This document shows, piece by piece, positions 36,678 through 47,400 of a DNA stretch of 64,000 bases. The stretch spans positions 79,823-143,822 of the forward strand of contig DATHMK010000050.1 in assembly GCA_035487155.1 (NCBI GenBank), given 5' to 3'. The position numbers and the translations under genes were made by a program. The stretch is from DAIDKA01 sp035487155. Lineage in GTDB: Bacteria; Pseudomonadota; Gammaproteobacteria; Steroidobacterales; Steroidobacteraceae. The stretch's first letter is position 1. Each line of letters starts with the position of its first letter. The notes beneath the pieces are model-generated. The model saw only the letters and a list, made by a program, of their open reading frames with translations. It was not told the origin of the DNA and did not search any database.

Positions 36678-37867
36678 CGCGTGACGTCCGCGTCGGTGAG
36701 AGTCTTGAGAAAGGCGATGATGTCGTCGATCTCGGCATCCGTGAGCGCCGGCTTTTGACCGGGTTTGCGGTCCAGCGGCGGATCATGATCGATGTCGTCG
36801 GGATACCCGGGCGGCAGGTCATCGTAGCGGTGCACGCTGCCATCGGGATTTTTTGGGTAGAACTTCTCCGGCCGCAGGTCGCGTTCGTTGTAGAAGTCCA
36901 TGACCTGCTTCAGATTGCTGTAGACGCCATTGTGAAAGAAGGCATCGCGGATGGCGGTGTTGCGCACGGTGGGGGACACAAAAAAACCGCACAGTTCACG
37001 CTTCTTGGCCAGATCGAGCCGATGCGGGCCACACAATCCCAGATCGTAATAGCGCGGATCGGCGTTGGCCGGCAGGCGCGGGTTGCGCGGTACACCGACA
37101 TTGACGAAGTCGAAGTCGGTGAAGGGTGGCGGCACTCCGTCGCGGCTGGTGCCCAGGTGGCAGCTGGCGCAGTTGCCCTTGTCCGGATCCTTGAACAGAG
37201 CCGCGCCCCGCTCCTCCTGTTCGGAAAGCTCGATGTCGCCGCGCAGATAGGCATCGTAGCGGCTGCTGTAAGGGAAGAATTCCTGGGGCACCTGCTGGAA
37301 TGCCGCCAGCGCGCTCGTCCCGGCGGCGAAGGCCTTGGCCGGTTGTTTGAAGATCTGCGCGCCAAAGAGCGCCTTGAACTGCGGTGCATAGGCGGCACGA
37401 GCCAGTCTGCGCACCACCTCCGCCGGGCTGGCATTGGCCATTTCGTTGGCGGCCAGAAGCGGCATCTGCGCCTGCTCCGCCAGGCTCGCGGCGCGGCCGT
37501 CCCACATCATTCCTCCGATTGGCCCCACGTCACCGTCCAGGAACTTGTACTCCTCCTTGAATGCTGGCACCTCCCGCAGGTAGCGCAGCGAGGGGACGGC
37601 CCGGGTGCCGGACTGATCCATGTGCGGACCGCCCAGCGCTATGGCCTTGCCGGGCGCCGGACCATAGGCGTACTTCGGGTCATGGCAGGTCGCGCAGGCC
37701 ATCTTGCCGGAAGCTGACAGCGAGGGGTCGAAGAACATGTTCCTGCCCAGCTGTTGCAGGGGCGACAGGGCTTGCGGCGCCGCCTGCACCACGCTCACGG
37801 CGAGCAGCACGGCCAATGCCGTGACCACCCCGCGGGCCGAACACCTCCACGCGTAACGCGACTGCAA
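36674..37867 (-). CDS. Di-haem cytochrome c peroxidase/MauG-family protein
   Basis: About 397 residues. The start is taken as the TTG at 37867, with GGGGGAG upstream; another TTG at 37894 has no RBS. Signal peptide with core VVTALAVLLAVSVVQA. Two haem c sites: CATCHDPKYAYG (N-terminal) and CASCHLGTSRDG (C-terminal). Between them lie MMWDGRAASLAEQAQMPLL and PAEVVRRL, typical of the CcpA/MauG family. The second half has FVSPTVRNTAIRDAFFHNGV and ends in LTDAEIDDIIAFLKTLTD. It should reduce H2O2 or perform MauG-like oxidation in the periplasm. Confidence 0.92.
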   Translation of the reverse strand: MQSRYAWRCSARGVVTALAVLLAVSVVQAAPQALSPLQQLGRNMFFDPSLSASGKMACATCHDPKYAYGPAPGKAIALGGPHMDQSGTRAVPSLRYLREVPAFKEEYKFLDGDVGPIGGMMWDGRAASLAEQAQMPLLAANEMANASPAEVVRRLARAAYAPQFKALFGAQIFKQPAKAFAAGTSALAAFQQVPQEFFPYSSRYDAYLRGDIELSEQEERGAALFKDPDKGNCASCHLGTSRDGVPPPFTDFDFVNVGVPRNPRLPANADPRYYDLGLCGPHRLDLAKKRELCGFFVSPTVRNTAIRDAFFHNGVYSNLKQVMDFYNERDLRPEKFYPKNPDGSVHRYDDLPPGYPDDIDHDPPLDRKPGQKPALTDAEIDDIIAFLKTLTDADVTR

Positions 37868-37994
37868 CAGAACTCCCCCATCGAAAATTTTCAATTTTTA
37901 GAGGGTGTTTGTGAAGGTTTCGTGACGGCGGTTGGCCGATAATGGCAGCCCTACCGGGAAGGGATCTGATTTGACGGCCCCAGGGAGCCCCGCC

Positions 37995-40067
37995 ATGACA
38001 GATGTGTCGAAATCCACCGCAGGCGCGTGTCTGTGCGCCCTGGCTCTGCTGGTCATGTCCCAGCCGCTGCACGCGCGCTCATTTCGGGTCGAGGACATGC
38101 AGAGACTCTCCCGCCTCGGTGAGGCACGCGTCTCGCCGGACGGGCGCTGGGTCGTCATTGCGGTGAGCCACAGCGATGTGGCCAAGAATACCTCCGTGTC
38201 GAACCTCTGGCGGGTTCCCGCCACGGGTGGAGAACCGCAGCAGCTCACCTCCATGGATCACGGCGCGAACAATCATCCGCGCTGGTCCGCCGACGGACGC
38301 TACATTTACTTTCTCAGCTCCCGGGTTGGCGACAAGGCGCAGATCTTCCGTCTGCCGGTGGATGGCGGCGAGGCCAGCCAGGTGACGAGCTTTGCAACCG
38401 GGGTGGAGGATTTCGTGCTCTCACCGGACGGCGGCACATTGGCGGTGGTCTCGAGCGTATTCCCCGAATGCACCGACATGGCCTGCAATGAGAAAGTGCT
38501 GAAGGAGCATGCCGACAATCCCGTCAAGGCGCGCGTCATAACGCAGGTACCGTTCCGCCGCTGGGACAGCTGGGTGGACGGGCGGCGCAACCACATCTTT
38601 AGCATCCCCGCCGCGGGCGGCGCCGCCACCGATCTCACCCCCGGGAATGTGGACTCGCCCATCTGGCCCGGAGAGGAGGGCGGTCAGGAGTTGGATTTCT
38701 CGCCCGATGGTCGCGAGATCTGTTTCTCGCGCTACGTCGACGATGAGTCGATCACCGCCAACAGCGAACTGTTCGTCGTACCGGTGAGCGGCGGAGCGGC
38801 CCAGGCGATTACCACCACCAAGGCCACGGATCGCACTCCGCTGTATTCCCCCGACGGACGCTACATCGCTTTCAGCGCCACGCTGCGCCCGATGGCGGTG
38901 ACGGATTCCGTTCGTCTCTTCCTCTACGATCGCACGAGCAAGGCGCGTCGGAATATCTTCGAGGCGGTCGATCGCTCCGTCGATTCCTACGTCTGGGCGC
39001 CCGACAGCGCCAGTCTCTACGTCACCTTCGAGAATCAGGGCGATGTCACCCTGGCACGGCTGGACGTCGCGACCTTGAAACTGACACCGCTCGTGACGAC
39101 GGGCGCCATTGAAGAGGTGGATGTTCCCCGCAGCAATGCCTTCCTGACCCTCTCGCGCATGGACCTTGCACATCCGGCGGACTTGTATCGTCTGGATCTT
39201 GCGGCAACGACCCAGGGACAACCCCAGCAGCTCACGCACCTCAATCAGGAGGCCCTCCAAGGCATCGACTTCGGTGAGGTCTCAAGCTTCACCTTCCGCG
39301 GCTGGCACGGCGAGCCGGTCCAGTCCTGGCAGATCAAGCCGCCGGGGTTCGATCCGGCCAGGAAGTATCCCCTGCTGCTGCTCATGCACGGGGGACCTGA
39401 GAGTTCCTGGCTCAATCAGTTCCACTATCGTTGGAATGCGCAACTCTTCGCGGCGGCCGGTTACGTGGTCATCGAACCTAATTTCCATGGGTCCACGGGC
39501 TTCGGGCTGAAATACATGGATTCGGTCAAGGGCCAATGGGGCGGCGCACCCTACGAGGACCAGATGAAGGCGGTGGATACCGCACTCACCTGGCCCTATG
39601 TCGATACAACCCGGCTATTGGCCGCGGGTGCCAGCTATGGCGGCTACATGGCTAACTGGGTCGAAGGTCACACGGACCGTTTCCGGGCCATCGTTTCCCA
39701 TGACGGCCTGTACGATCTGCTGACGTCGATCTATTCAGCGGACTTCATCGGCGGCACGCTGCAGGAGTTCAAGGGCACTCCCTGGCAGAACCCCCAGGCG
39801 CTCATCGAACAAGCACCCGTGACTTACGCCCGGAATTTCCGCACGCCGATGCTGATCATCCATGGCGCCAATGACTATCGCGTCGACCAAAGCTCGGGGT
39901 TGGCGATGTTCCAGCTTCTGCAGGCCCTGCACGTGCCCTCAAAACTGCTCTATTTCGAGAACGAAAATCATTGGGTACTGAAGCCGGCCGACGACATCCT
40001 CTGGTATCACACGGTGCTGGACTGGCTGGATCAGTGGGTGAAGCCCGAGCGGTCCCCAGGACATTGA
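37995..40067 (+). CDS. Secreted S9-family peptidase (acylaminoacyl/dipeptidyl peptidase-like)
   Basis: 690 residues from the ATG at 37995; a TTG at 37932 adds non-signal residues. Signal peptide about 1-31. An N-terminal WD40-like/PD40 beta-propeller (about 35-420; RVSPDGRWVVIAVS, WSADGRYIYFLSS) is followed by an alpha/beta-hydrolase. Catalytic Ser is in GASYGGYMAN, Asp in GANDYRVD and His in ENHWVL, with the HGGP oxyanion motif before them. It would cleave short peptides in the periplasm. It is divergent from the peroxidase gene. Confidence 0.93.
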   Translation: MTDVSKSTAGACLCALALLVMSQPLHARSFRVEDMQRLSRLGEARVSPDGRWVVIAVSHSDVAKNTSVSNLWRVPATGGEPQQLTSMDHGANNHPRWSADGRYIYFLSSRVGDKAQIFRLPVDGGEASQVTSFATGVEDFVLSPDGGTLAVVSSVFPECTDMACNEKVLKEHADNPVKARVITQVPFRRWDSWVDGRRNHIFSIPAAGGAATDLTPGNVDSPIWPGEEGGQELDFSPDGREICFSRYVDDESITANSELFVVPVSGGAAQAITTTKATDRTPLYSPDGRYIAFSATLRPMAVTDSVRLFLYDRTSKARRNIFEAVDRSVDSYVWAPDSASLYVTFENQGDVTLARLDVATLKLTPLVTTGAIEEVDVPRSNAFLTLSRMDLAHPADLYRLDLAATTQGQPQQLTHLNQEALQGIDFGEVSSFTFRGWHGEPVQSWQIKPPGFDPARKYPLLLLMHGGPESSWLNQFHYRWNAQLFAAAGYVVIEPNFHGSTGFGLKYMDSVKGQWGGAPYEDQMKAVDTALTWPYVDTTRLLAAGASYGGYMANWVEGHTDRFRAIVSHDGLYDLLTSIYSADFIGGTLQEFKGTPWQNPQALIEQAPVTYARNFRTPMLIIHGANDYRVDQSSGLAMFQLLQALHVPSKLLYFENENHWVLKPADDILWYHTVLDWLDQWVKPERSPGH

Positions 40068-40077
40068 TTCACGGACC

Positions 40078-42195
40078 CTAGTGCAGTGGAATGCGGTAGA
40101 TGTTCTGCCGCGCCTCCGACTTGACGAAGACGTACACCGAAGGATCCGCTGCCATCGCAAGGTAGGATACCTGGTATGGAATCACCGGCCCCTTGGTGTC
40201 GGCGGCCATTTGCGTGGTCAACGGCAGATCATCCGGACCGGTCGGCAGTGCCACGGTTGATCCCGTCAGCGCCACCCGATCCTGTACGTTCAGTTCGACA
40301 TACAGGGTTTTACCGTCGCTCGACCATCGCGCCGGCGAATTGGCCCGGTTGATCACGCGTGCGGCGCCGGGGCTGTCAATGGGAATGGCCCAGGTATCCT
40401 TGATGATATCCCCGGCGGGCCGCGACACCAGCACCGCCTTGCCATCCGGAGCTGCCCCGAAAAAATCGATGATCGGATCCGGCAGCAACTGCGAGTCACC
40501 GCTGCCATCGGGTCTGATCCGGTGCAGGTAGTTGGCACGCTCCTCGACGCGCCGGTAATAGATATAGCCGCCGCCGAATGCCGGTTCATCGCCCCCGAAT
40601 ACCAGCAGCCTGGGTGGTGTGTGGCCGTCCAAGGGTGCCGCCCAGATCAGCGTCTGGCGATCGCCCGGGGTGGTGAAGACGGCCTGGCGTTCATCCGGGG
40701 TCACATCGAACGCGAAGACGCTATAACCTTTGAACAAGGTCTCCTTCCTCCCCGTTGCGATCTCCAATCGCATCAGCGAAATCGAGTGTGCGACATGGAC
40801 CTCGATGAAATAGACATGCCGGGCATCAGCCGACAGCCAGGGGGCAATGGCGTTGCCCTCATTGGTCAGCAGGCGCTCACCGTGGGCATCGTGCAACCAC
40901 AGGTCGGAGTGCGACAAGCCGATGGCGGTCAGGAGTGAGTGGCCGTCGGGCGTGGCAAAAACCGTCTGCTCCTGGCTCGGACCAAATGTGATCTGCTGCG
41001 CAACCCCATGGGGAAAATGCTGGCGCCACAGATGCACGCCGCTGGGCGCAATGGCCGAGAAATACATCCACGCGCCATCCGGCGACCAGGCCGCCGACCT
41101 GCAGGAACTGTCAGGCGGCCCGACTTCGTAGCCGGGGCCGCCGCCGTCGAAGGGCACCAGGCGGCACAGGCCAAAGGCACCGGTCGGGCCCATTTCCGCC
41201 ACCAGAACGGAGTGGTGGTCCGGCGACAGGTAGGCGAAGTGCGCCATGCCGCGCTCGTGTACGGGACTGTAGACATTACGATGTGCCGAGCGATCCTCCA
41301 TGGAAGTGGCGACGCTCAGGTGCTGGCCCACATCGAACTCGGAATACAGGACCTCGTGCGCGCCGATATACGTCAGGGCCTGCGCATTGGGCAGAAGTTT
41401 GGTCGCTGCGCCCTTGCCGTCCACGGCAATCGTCCAGGTGTCCCAGGTGCCGTGTCGATCATCTATCACCGAATACGCTATTTTGGTGCCGTCGGGGGAA
41501 AACACCGGCGCCCACAGCTCGCCATCCGCGTGCGTCAGCTGCACCGGTTCGCCATCGGGCAAGGTCTTGATCCATACCTGGCCCCTGCCCCTGAACTCAC
41601 TGCCATCGCGAATGAAGGCCAGCATCCGCCCGTCAGGCGACAGGGCCGGCGCCACCGCGGTGTCCGTGACATCGGTCAATGGCTGATACTCGGCCGGGTC
41701 GGTCACCGCCTTGGGATGGCGTGGCCACAGCCACAGGCCCAGACCGAGCACTGCGCACAAGAGTGCCGCGGCCAACCAGTGCACGTTCTTCCGGTTGCCG
41801 GGCGCCACCGGTAGCGGCGGCGCCATTCTCACTTCAGGTGCAGCCGGCGCAGCATGCCCGCGCGGCACGATGCGCACCGGGGCGACAAACTTAAAGCCCC
41901 GACCGGGTACTGTGAGAATGAAGCGCCGCTCGCCGGAGGCCTCACCAAAAGCCTTGCGCAGCGCAAGAATGCATTGATTGAGATTGTTTTCGGCCACCAC
42001 CGTGGTCGGCCACACCTTGGCCATCAGCGCAGATTTGTCGACCGTTTCCCCGGCCCTTTCAACCAGGTGGCGCAAGGTGGCAAAGGCCCTGGACGGCAGC
42101 GGCAGGGCGTCCCCTGCCGGGGAGACCAGCACCTGCAGGGCCGTATCGAGGCGGAAGCCCTCGAACTCGTAATCCAGTGAAGTGGTCTCGTCCAT
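40078..42195 (-). CDS. CadC-type membrane regulator with PD40 propeller
   Basis: 705 residues. OmpR/PhoB-type winged helix at residues 8-108 (LPLPSRAFATLRHLVERAGE; NNLNQCILALRKAFGE; TVPGRGFKFVAPV). One TM (about 144-162, WLAAALLCAVLGLGLWLW). The C-terminal about 540 residues form TolB-like PD40 repeats in the periplasm (LSPDGRMLAFIRDG, FSPDGTKIAYSVID, WSPDGAWMYFSA). A membrane-embedded one-component regulator like CadC or ToxR, with a propeller as sensor. It is convergent with the S9 peptidase and divergent from the WYL regulator. Confidence 0.9.
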   Translation of the reverse strand: MDETTSLDYEFEGFRLDTALQVLVSPAGDALPLPSRAFATLRHLVERAGETVDKSALMAKVWPTTVVAENNLNQCILALRKAFGEASGERRFILTVPGRGFKFVAPVRIVPRGHAAPAAPEVRMAPPLPVAPGNRKNVHWLAAALLCAVLGLGLWLWPRHPKAVTDPAEYQPLTDVTDTAVAPALSPDGRMLAFIRDGSEFRGRGQVWIKTLPDGEPVQLTHADGELWAPVFSPDGTKIAYSVIDDRHGTWDTWTIAVDGKGAATKLLPNAQALTYIGAHEVLYSEFDVGQHLSVATSMEDRSAHRNVYSPVHERGMAHFAYLSPDHHSVLVAEMGPTGAFGLCRLVPFDGGGPGYEVGPPDSSCRSAAWSPDGAWMYFSAIAPSGVHLWRQHFPHGVAQQITFGPSQEQTVFATPDGHSLLTAIGLSHSDLWLHDAHGERLLTNEGNAIAPWLSADARHVYFIEVHVAHSISLMRLEIATGRKETLFKGYSVFAFDVTPDERQAVFTTPGDRQTLIWAAPLDGHTPPRLLVFGGDEPAFGGGYIYYRRVEERANYLHRIRPDGSGDSQLLPDPIIDFFGAAPDGKAVLVSRPAGDIIKDTWAIPIDSPGAARVINRANSPARWSSDGKTLYVELNVQDRVALTGSTVALPTGPDDLPLTTQMAADTKGPVIPYQVSYLAMAADPSVYVFVKSEARQNIYRIPLH

Positions 42196-42298
42196 GTCTC
42201 AGTGGATCTTATACGGCGGAACCCACCTTCACTTCACGAGGACCATGAAAACAGCCATTGGGGCCGATCAATTCGTCTGGAAGAGGGTTCTGGGTATT

Positions 42299-43012
42299 AT
42301 GTCCCCCATGTCCAGGACGCATCGGCTGTTCGATCTGCTGCAGATGCTTCGCGGCCGCCGGCGCCCGGTGAGCGGCGCGGAGCTGGCACGCGAGGCTGGG
42401 ATTTCCCTTCGCACGCTTTATCGGGACATCGTGGCACTCCAGGCGCTGGGGGCCGGGATCGATGGCGAGGCGGGCGTGGGCTATGTGCTCAAGCCGGGCT
42501 TTCTGCTGCCCCCCCTCATGTTCTCGGCGCAGGAGATTGAAGCCCTCACTCTGGGACTGCACTGGGTGGGACGACGCACCGATGATGAGATGGCATTGGC
42601 CGCGCGCAATGTGATGGCCAAGGTCGGTGCGGTGCTGCCCGCGGACTTGCGCTCGAAAATGGAAGACGAGGCGTTGCTGGTCGCGCCCACCAAGACGTTA
42701 CCGCAGTCGGTGCCGCTGGCACTGCTGCGCCGGGTGCTCAGCGAGGAGCGCAAGCTCGCCATTTCCTACGCGGATGAGAAGGGCGCGAAGACCCAGCGCG
42801 TCGTGTGGCCGGTGACACTGGGGTTTACCGAGACCACCCGCATCCTGGTCGGCTGGTGCGAGCTGCGCCAGGATTTCCGCCATTTCCGTACCGATCGCAT
42901 CGAGACCGCGCACATGCTCCTGGAGCGCACGCCAAGGCCGCGTCGCACCCTTATAAAGGAATGGCGGCTGACGCTGTCCGAGCGTCCCGCGCAGGCTACT
43001 GACAAGATCTGA
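42299..43012 (+). CDS. YafY-type HTH/WYL transcriptional regulator
   Basis: 237 residues; ATG at 42299 (an ATG at 42308 is equally possible). HTH_11 at about 6-60 (RLFDLLQMLRGRRRPVSGAE, EAGISLRTLYRDI). The WYL domain follows (about 138-215; RKLAISYADEKGAKTQRVVW, TRILVGWCELRQDFRHFR, RTDRIETA). WYL domains sense ligands or nucleic acids. Related regulators often neighbour GST or glyoxalase genes, and a GST gene is next, 60 bases downstream. The stop codon lies in the loop of a 12-bp inverted repeat that could be an operator. Confidence 0.9.
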   Translation: MSPMSRTHRLFDLLQMLRGRRRPVSGAELAREAGISLRTLYRDIVALQALGAGIDGEAGVGYVLKPGFLLPPLMFSAQEIEALTLGLHWVGRRTDDEMALAARNVMAKVGAVLPADLRSKMEDEALLVAPTKTLPQSVPLALLRRVLSEERKLAISYADEKGAKTQRVVWPVTLGFTETTRILVGWCELRQDFRHFRTDRIETAHMLLERTPRPRRTLIKEWRLTLSERPAQATDKI

Positions 43013-43024
43013 CAGTAGCCTGCG
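42990..43024. repeat. Perfect 12-bp inverted repeat between the WYL and GST genes
   Basis: CGCAGGCTACTG (42990-43001) pairs exactly with CAGTAGCCTGCG (43013-43024), with an 11-base loop that includes the WYL-gene stop. No T tract follows, so a simple intrinsic terminator is unlikely. It may be the operator of the regulator, controlling the GST gene, or an RNA stabiliser. Confidence 0.6.
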
Positions 43025-43071
43025 ATAGAGTCCTTCCTCGCCAACCGGCGCCAAATCAAGGAGAGACTCCG

Positions 43072-43698
43072 ATGAGCGATAAAGTGACCTTCTATACGAA
43101 TCCACGATCCCGCAGCTCCATCGCGCATTGGATGCTGGAGGAGATCGGCTGTCCGTACACGGTGCAGGTGCTCGACTTCGACACCAGCATGAAATCCCCC
43201 CGCTATCTGGCCATCAACCCCATGGGCAAGGTGCCGGCCATCAAGCATGGCGAACAGATTGTCACCGAAGCCGCGGCCATCTGCGTCTACCTCGCGGAGA
43301 CCTTCCCGGCGGCAGGATTGCTGCCGGCGCCCTCGGACCGCGGCGCCTACTACCGCTGGCTGTTCTTCACCGCAGGGTGCCTGGAGCCCGCCTATGTCAA
43401 TCGCGCGGCGGGCTGGAATCCTGCCACGGCCGCGCAGCGCGGCTTCGGCTACGGTTCCTATGAACGCGCACTCGATACGGTTTCCACAGGGCTTCGCGGC
43501 CGAACGTACATCGCCGGCGAGCGCTTCAGCGCGGCGGATCTCATCCTCGCCTCCCATCTCAACTGGGGCATGATGACCGGCGCCCTCGAGAAGCGCAGCG
43601 AGTTCGAGGCCTATTGCGAGGTACACACCAAGCGTCCGGCCAACCTGCGCGCCCAGGCAAAGGCCACCGAACTGGTGGCGCTCGCGGTGAGCGCCTGA
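43072..43698 (+). CDS. Glutathione S-transferase
   Basis: 208 residues with a good RBS (AAGGAGAG). The thioredoxin-fold domain (1-80) has YTNPRSRSSIAHWMLEE, the cis-Pro region NPMGKVPAI and the glutathione-binding TEAAAICVYLAE. The C-terminal helical domain has GERFSAADLILASHLNWG. Conjugation or thiol-transfer to glutathione in the cytoplasm is expected; the class is not certain. It is probably controlled by the WYL regulator just upstream. Confidence 0.92.
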   Translation: MSDKVTFYTNPRSRSSIAHWMLEEIGCPYTVQVLDFDTSMKSPRYLAINPMGKVPAIKHGEQIVTEAAAICVYLAETFPAAGLLPAPSDRGAYYRWLFFTAGCLEPAYVNRAAGWNPATAAQRGFGYGSYERALDTVSTGLRGRTYIAGERFSAADLILASHLNWGMMTGALEKRSEFEAYCEVHTKRPANLRAQAKATELVALAVSA

Positions 43699-43821
43699 GC
43701 AGGGCGAGAACGGGTCGTTTTGCAATGCAGCGCCATGGCGCAGGCCAAGCCCCAACGGCTAGGCCGGATTCTTGCGATGCTTGTAGGATGTACCCGGGTC
43801 ATTCATGCAGGCGGCACCGCG

Positions 43822-44493
43822 ATGAAGAGTTTTGCTCAGCTACTCCTGGCTTTGCTCGGCCTCGCGGTGTTCTCCAGCGCCTTCGCCCAGAAGGAATTCA
43901 CCCCACCCTCGGGCAAGGGCCGGGTCATCGTCGCGGTCTCCGGGAAACTGGGCAGCAGCGCCTATGAGCCGGCGGCCAGACAGCTGGCGAGCCTGGGTTA
44001 TGACGTGTTCCTGTACGACGGCAATAAGTTCGTCGGTGATCAGGGGACAGGTCTCAAGGCGGCCATCGACCGGGCGCCGCAATCGCCGAACGCGCTGCCG
44101 GGCAAGATCGGGGTCGTCGGATTTTCGCTCGGCGGCGGACAGGTGCTCGGTTACGCGCCGCAATATGCCGATCAGGTGGCAGTGGTCGTGGTGATGTACC
44201 CGCTGACCAAGGTGTACCGGAACATCAGCGCCACCGTGGGCCGTATCAAGGTTCCGGTGCTGATGTTTGCCGGTGAGGCCGATCACTTCGACGACAACTG
44301 CTGCACCATCGAGACGGCGCGTGCCATTGCCAGCGCCGCCGCGGACATCAAGGCACCGCTGCAGCTCATCACGTACCCGAACGTCGGGCATGACTTCATC
44401 GTCAAGGGCAGTCACTACGATGCCAAGGCGGCGGAGGATGCCTGGAGCCGCACCACGGCGATGCTCAAGCAGTATCTGTCGGACTCCCCCTAA
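43822..44493 (+). CDS. Secreted dienelactone hydrolase-like alpha/beta-hydrolase
   Basis: 223 residues from the ATG at 43822. Signal peptide about 1-22 (LLLALLGLAVFSSAFAQ). Nucleophile elbow GFSLGGGQ uses Ser where dienelactone hydrolases have Cys. Asp is in AGEADHFDD, near a Cys pair (DNCCTIE), and His is in YPNVGHDFIV. A periplasmic ester or lactone hydrolase is likely. The STAND-WD40 gene begins 6 bases after its stop, so they may share a transcript, though the functions look unrelated. Confidence 0.82.
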   Translation: MKSFAQLLLALLGLAVFSSAFAQKEFTPPSGKGRVIVAVSGKLGSSAYEPAARQLASLGYDVFLYDGNKFVGDQGTGLKAAIDRAPQSPNALPGKIGVVGFSLGGGQVLGYAPQYADQVAVVVVMYPLTKVYRNISATVGRIKVPVLMFAGEADHFDDNCCTIETARAIASAAADIKAPLQLITYPNVGHDFIVKGSHYDAKAAEDAWSRTTAMLKQYLSDSP

Positions 44494-44499
44494 GAGTCG

Positions 44500-47400
44500 G
44501 TGCAAGCACCGATCCGCATATTCATCTCGTCCCCGAGCGACGTCTACGCGGTACGCGAGATCGCCGCTCTGACGATCGAGCGGCTGGCGCAGGACTACGC
44601 GCGCTTCTACCACATCGAACCGTATCTGTGGGAATACGAGGCGATGATCGCCTCGGGCCATTTTCAGGACTCCATCGAACCGCCCAGCGCCTTCGACATC
44701 GTGGTGCTGATTCTATGGTCCAGGCTCGGTACCACACTGCCGCTCAGTACCCAGGTGCGCGAATACCGCGGCATCGACGGCCGCAGCTCGGTGACCGGCA
44801 CGGAATGGGAGTTCGAGGATGCGCTGCGCAGCGCCCAGGCGAGCGGCAAACCGGATCTGCTGGTGTATCGAAGCATGCAGCAGGCCGCACTGGACATCCG
44901 CGACCCGCGACGTCGCGAGGAACAGTTGCAGCAGCTCGCGGCGCTGGAGAAGTTCTGGGCCCGCCATTTTGCCGATCAAGGCAGGTTCCTCGGCGCCTAC
45001 TTCGCCTTCAGCAGCGATGCGCAGTTTGCCTCGAACCTGGAGCTGCACCTGCGAAAGCTCATCGACAAGCGCATCGCGGCGCAGGGCCCCGCGCAGCGCG
45101 ATGGGGCATCCAAGGTCTGGGCCCAGGCACCTTTTCGCGGCCTGGAAGCCTATGAGTTCGAGCACGCACCCATCTATTTCGGCCAGGATGAGGCGCTCAC
45201 CAAGGCCATGCTGCAGCTGGCGGCCGGCGCCGAAAGCGGCGCACCGTTTCTGCTGCTGCTGGGCGCCAGCGGCTCCGGAAAATCCTCGCTGGCCAGGGCC
45301 GGCATCCTGCCCAAATTGTTCGTGCCCCGGCGCTTCCCCGGTACTGCGTTCCTGCGCCGCGTGGTGTTCCGGCCCAGTGACGCACGCGAGGGCGAGGACC
45401 TGTTCGACGCCCTGGCGCGGCGTCTGACCACCCAGTTGAGCGAGCATGAGGGGCTTGGCGAACTGGTCGGGCCCGGGCAGACTCCGGCGGGTCTGGCGGC
45501 GCATCTGCGCGCCGCGACCGCGGAGCCTGCCTATCCCATCGGCGCCGCGCTCGGCCAGCTCACGCTTCAGGCGCGCCAGGCCGGTCGCATGCTGGAGTAC
45601 GAGACCGCACGCCTGGTGCTGCTCATCGACCAGCTCGAGGAGCTCTTCACCAACGAGCGTTTCAGCACCGCCGAGCGTCGTGGGTTCGTCTCGCTGCTGC
45701 AGGGTCTGCTGCGTTCCGGATTGGTGTGGATCGTGGCCACCATGCGCAAGGACTACTGGCACCGCGCCGATGAGACGCCCGAGCTGGTGCAGATGTCCGA
45801 AGGCAACGGGCGGCTGGAACTGTTGCCGCCCTCGCCCGCGCAACTGAGCCAGATGATCCGCCGACCCGCCGAAGCCGCCGGCCTTCGCTTCGAAGTGCAT
45901 CCCACCACCAGCGTGGCACTGAATGATGTGATCGCCGAGGAGGTGGCGCACGAGCCCGGCGCACTGCCGCTGCTGTCCTACCTCATGGATCAGCTCTATC
46001 GAGCGGATGTCCTGGAAGGCGCCGGCCGGACGCTCACCTTTGCCACCTATGAACGGCTGGGCAGGCTGGCCGGCGCCATCGCCACCAAGGCCGAAGCCGT
46101 TCTGAACAGCTGCGCGCCGGAGGATCGCGACGCGTTGGGCTCGGTGCTGTTCCTGCTGGTGCAGGCGGGCAGCTCGCAAGGTGAGGTGGAGCATGCCGTG
46201 GCGCGCCGCGTGCCACTGGCTGCCTTCCCTGCCGGTACGCCGCAACGGCGGCTCATCGAGGCACTGCTGGACCGCAACGCGCGGCTGCTGGTGAGCGACG
46301 CCGAGGCCGGGCGAGCCCCGACCATTCGTGTCGCCCACGAGGCGCTCATCTCCCGCTGGGCACTGGCCCGCGAATTCGTGCGCAGCAATGCCGCCGTCCT
46401 TGATATCCGCCGCCGCATCGAGGAGCGTTACGGTCGCTGGCGCGAGCTCGCCGCGCATGCTCATGGACGGCGCGAACCAGGACTGTTGTCCGACCTTGAC
46501 CTCGCCGACGGGCAGCGACTGCTGCATGAGCAGCGCCAGAACCTCGAGCCGGACCTGATCGCGTACATCGAACGTTCGGTGGCGCATGAGACCCGCATCC
46601 GCACCCGCCAGACCCGGGTGCTCGCCGCCGTCGCCAGCGTGGTCACGCTGCTGGCGATCATCGCCTCGGCGGCGGGGTGGATGGCTTCACGCCGGCAGCA
46701 TGAGGCGGAACTTCGGACCGCCGAGGCATTGAAGGCACAGGCGCAGTTGCTCACCGAGGCTGCCTCGGAGCGCCTGGCGAGCGCGGATGTCGTGGGCGCA
46801 CAGGGACTGATCCTCGAGGTGGTCACCGGCAGCAATGCGGCCCAGGCGCATACGCCGGGCGCGGTCAGCGTGTTTCAGGCGGTGCGCGCGGCGGACGCCG
46901 CCCTCGCAGTCCTTCCCGAGCACGACGAAGTGGTCGAGTCGGCCGCCTACTCCCCGGATGGCAGCCGCATCGTCACCGCTTCGCGTGACCACACGGCGCG
47001 CATCTGGGATGCCAGCAGCGGCGCGCCGCTGGCGATCCTCAGGGGTCACGGCGGCTGGGTCATCACGGCGGCCTACTCACCCGATGGCAAACGCATCGTC
47101 ACCGCCTCGGTGGACAAAAGCGCCCGTATCTGGGACGCCGGCACTGGCGCGGCGCTTGCGGTATTGAACGGCCACGGCGACATCGTCGAGTCGGCCGCCT
47201 TCTCCCCGGATGGCGCACGCATCGTCACGGCCTCGGCGGATAACACCGCGCGCATCTGGGACGCCAGGAATGGCGCGCAGCTGGCGGTATTGGCCGGTCA
47301 CACGGGTATCGTTCAGTCGGCCGCCTATTCACCCGATGGCAGCCGCATCGTGACCGCCTCGGCCGACCACAGCACGCGAATCTGGGATGCCGGCACCGGT

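Noticed and set aside
44713..46587. 624-codon open frame antisense to the STAND gene
   Set aside because: Its codons mirror a well-supported protein; high GC leaves few stops on the opposite strand, and its translation shows no domain.
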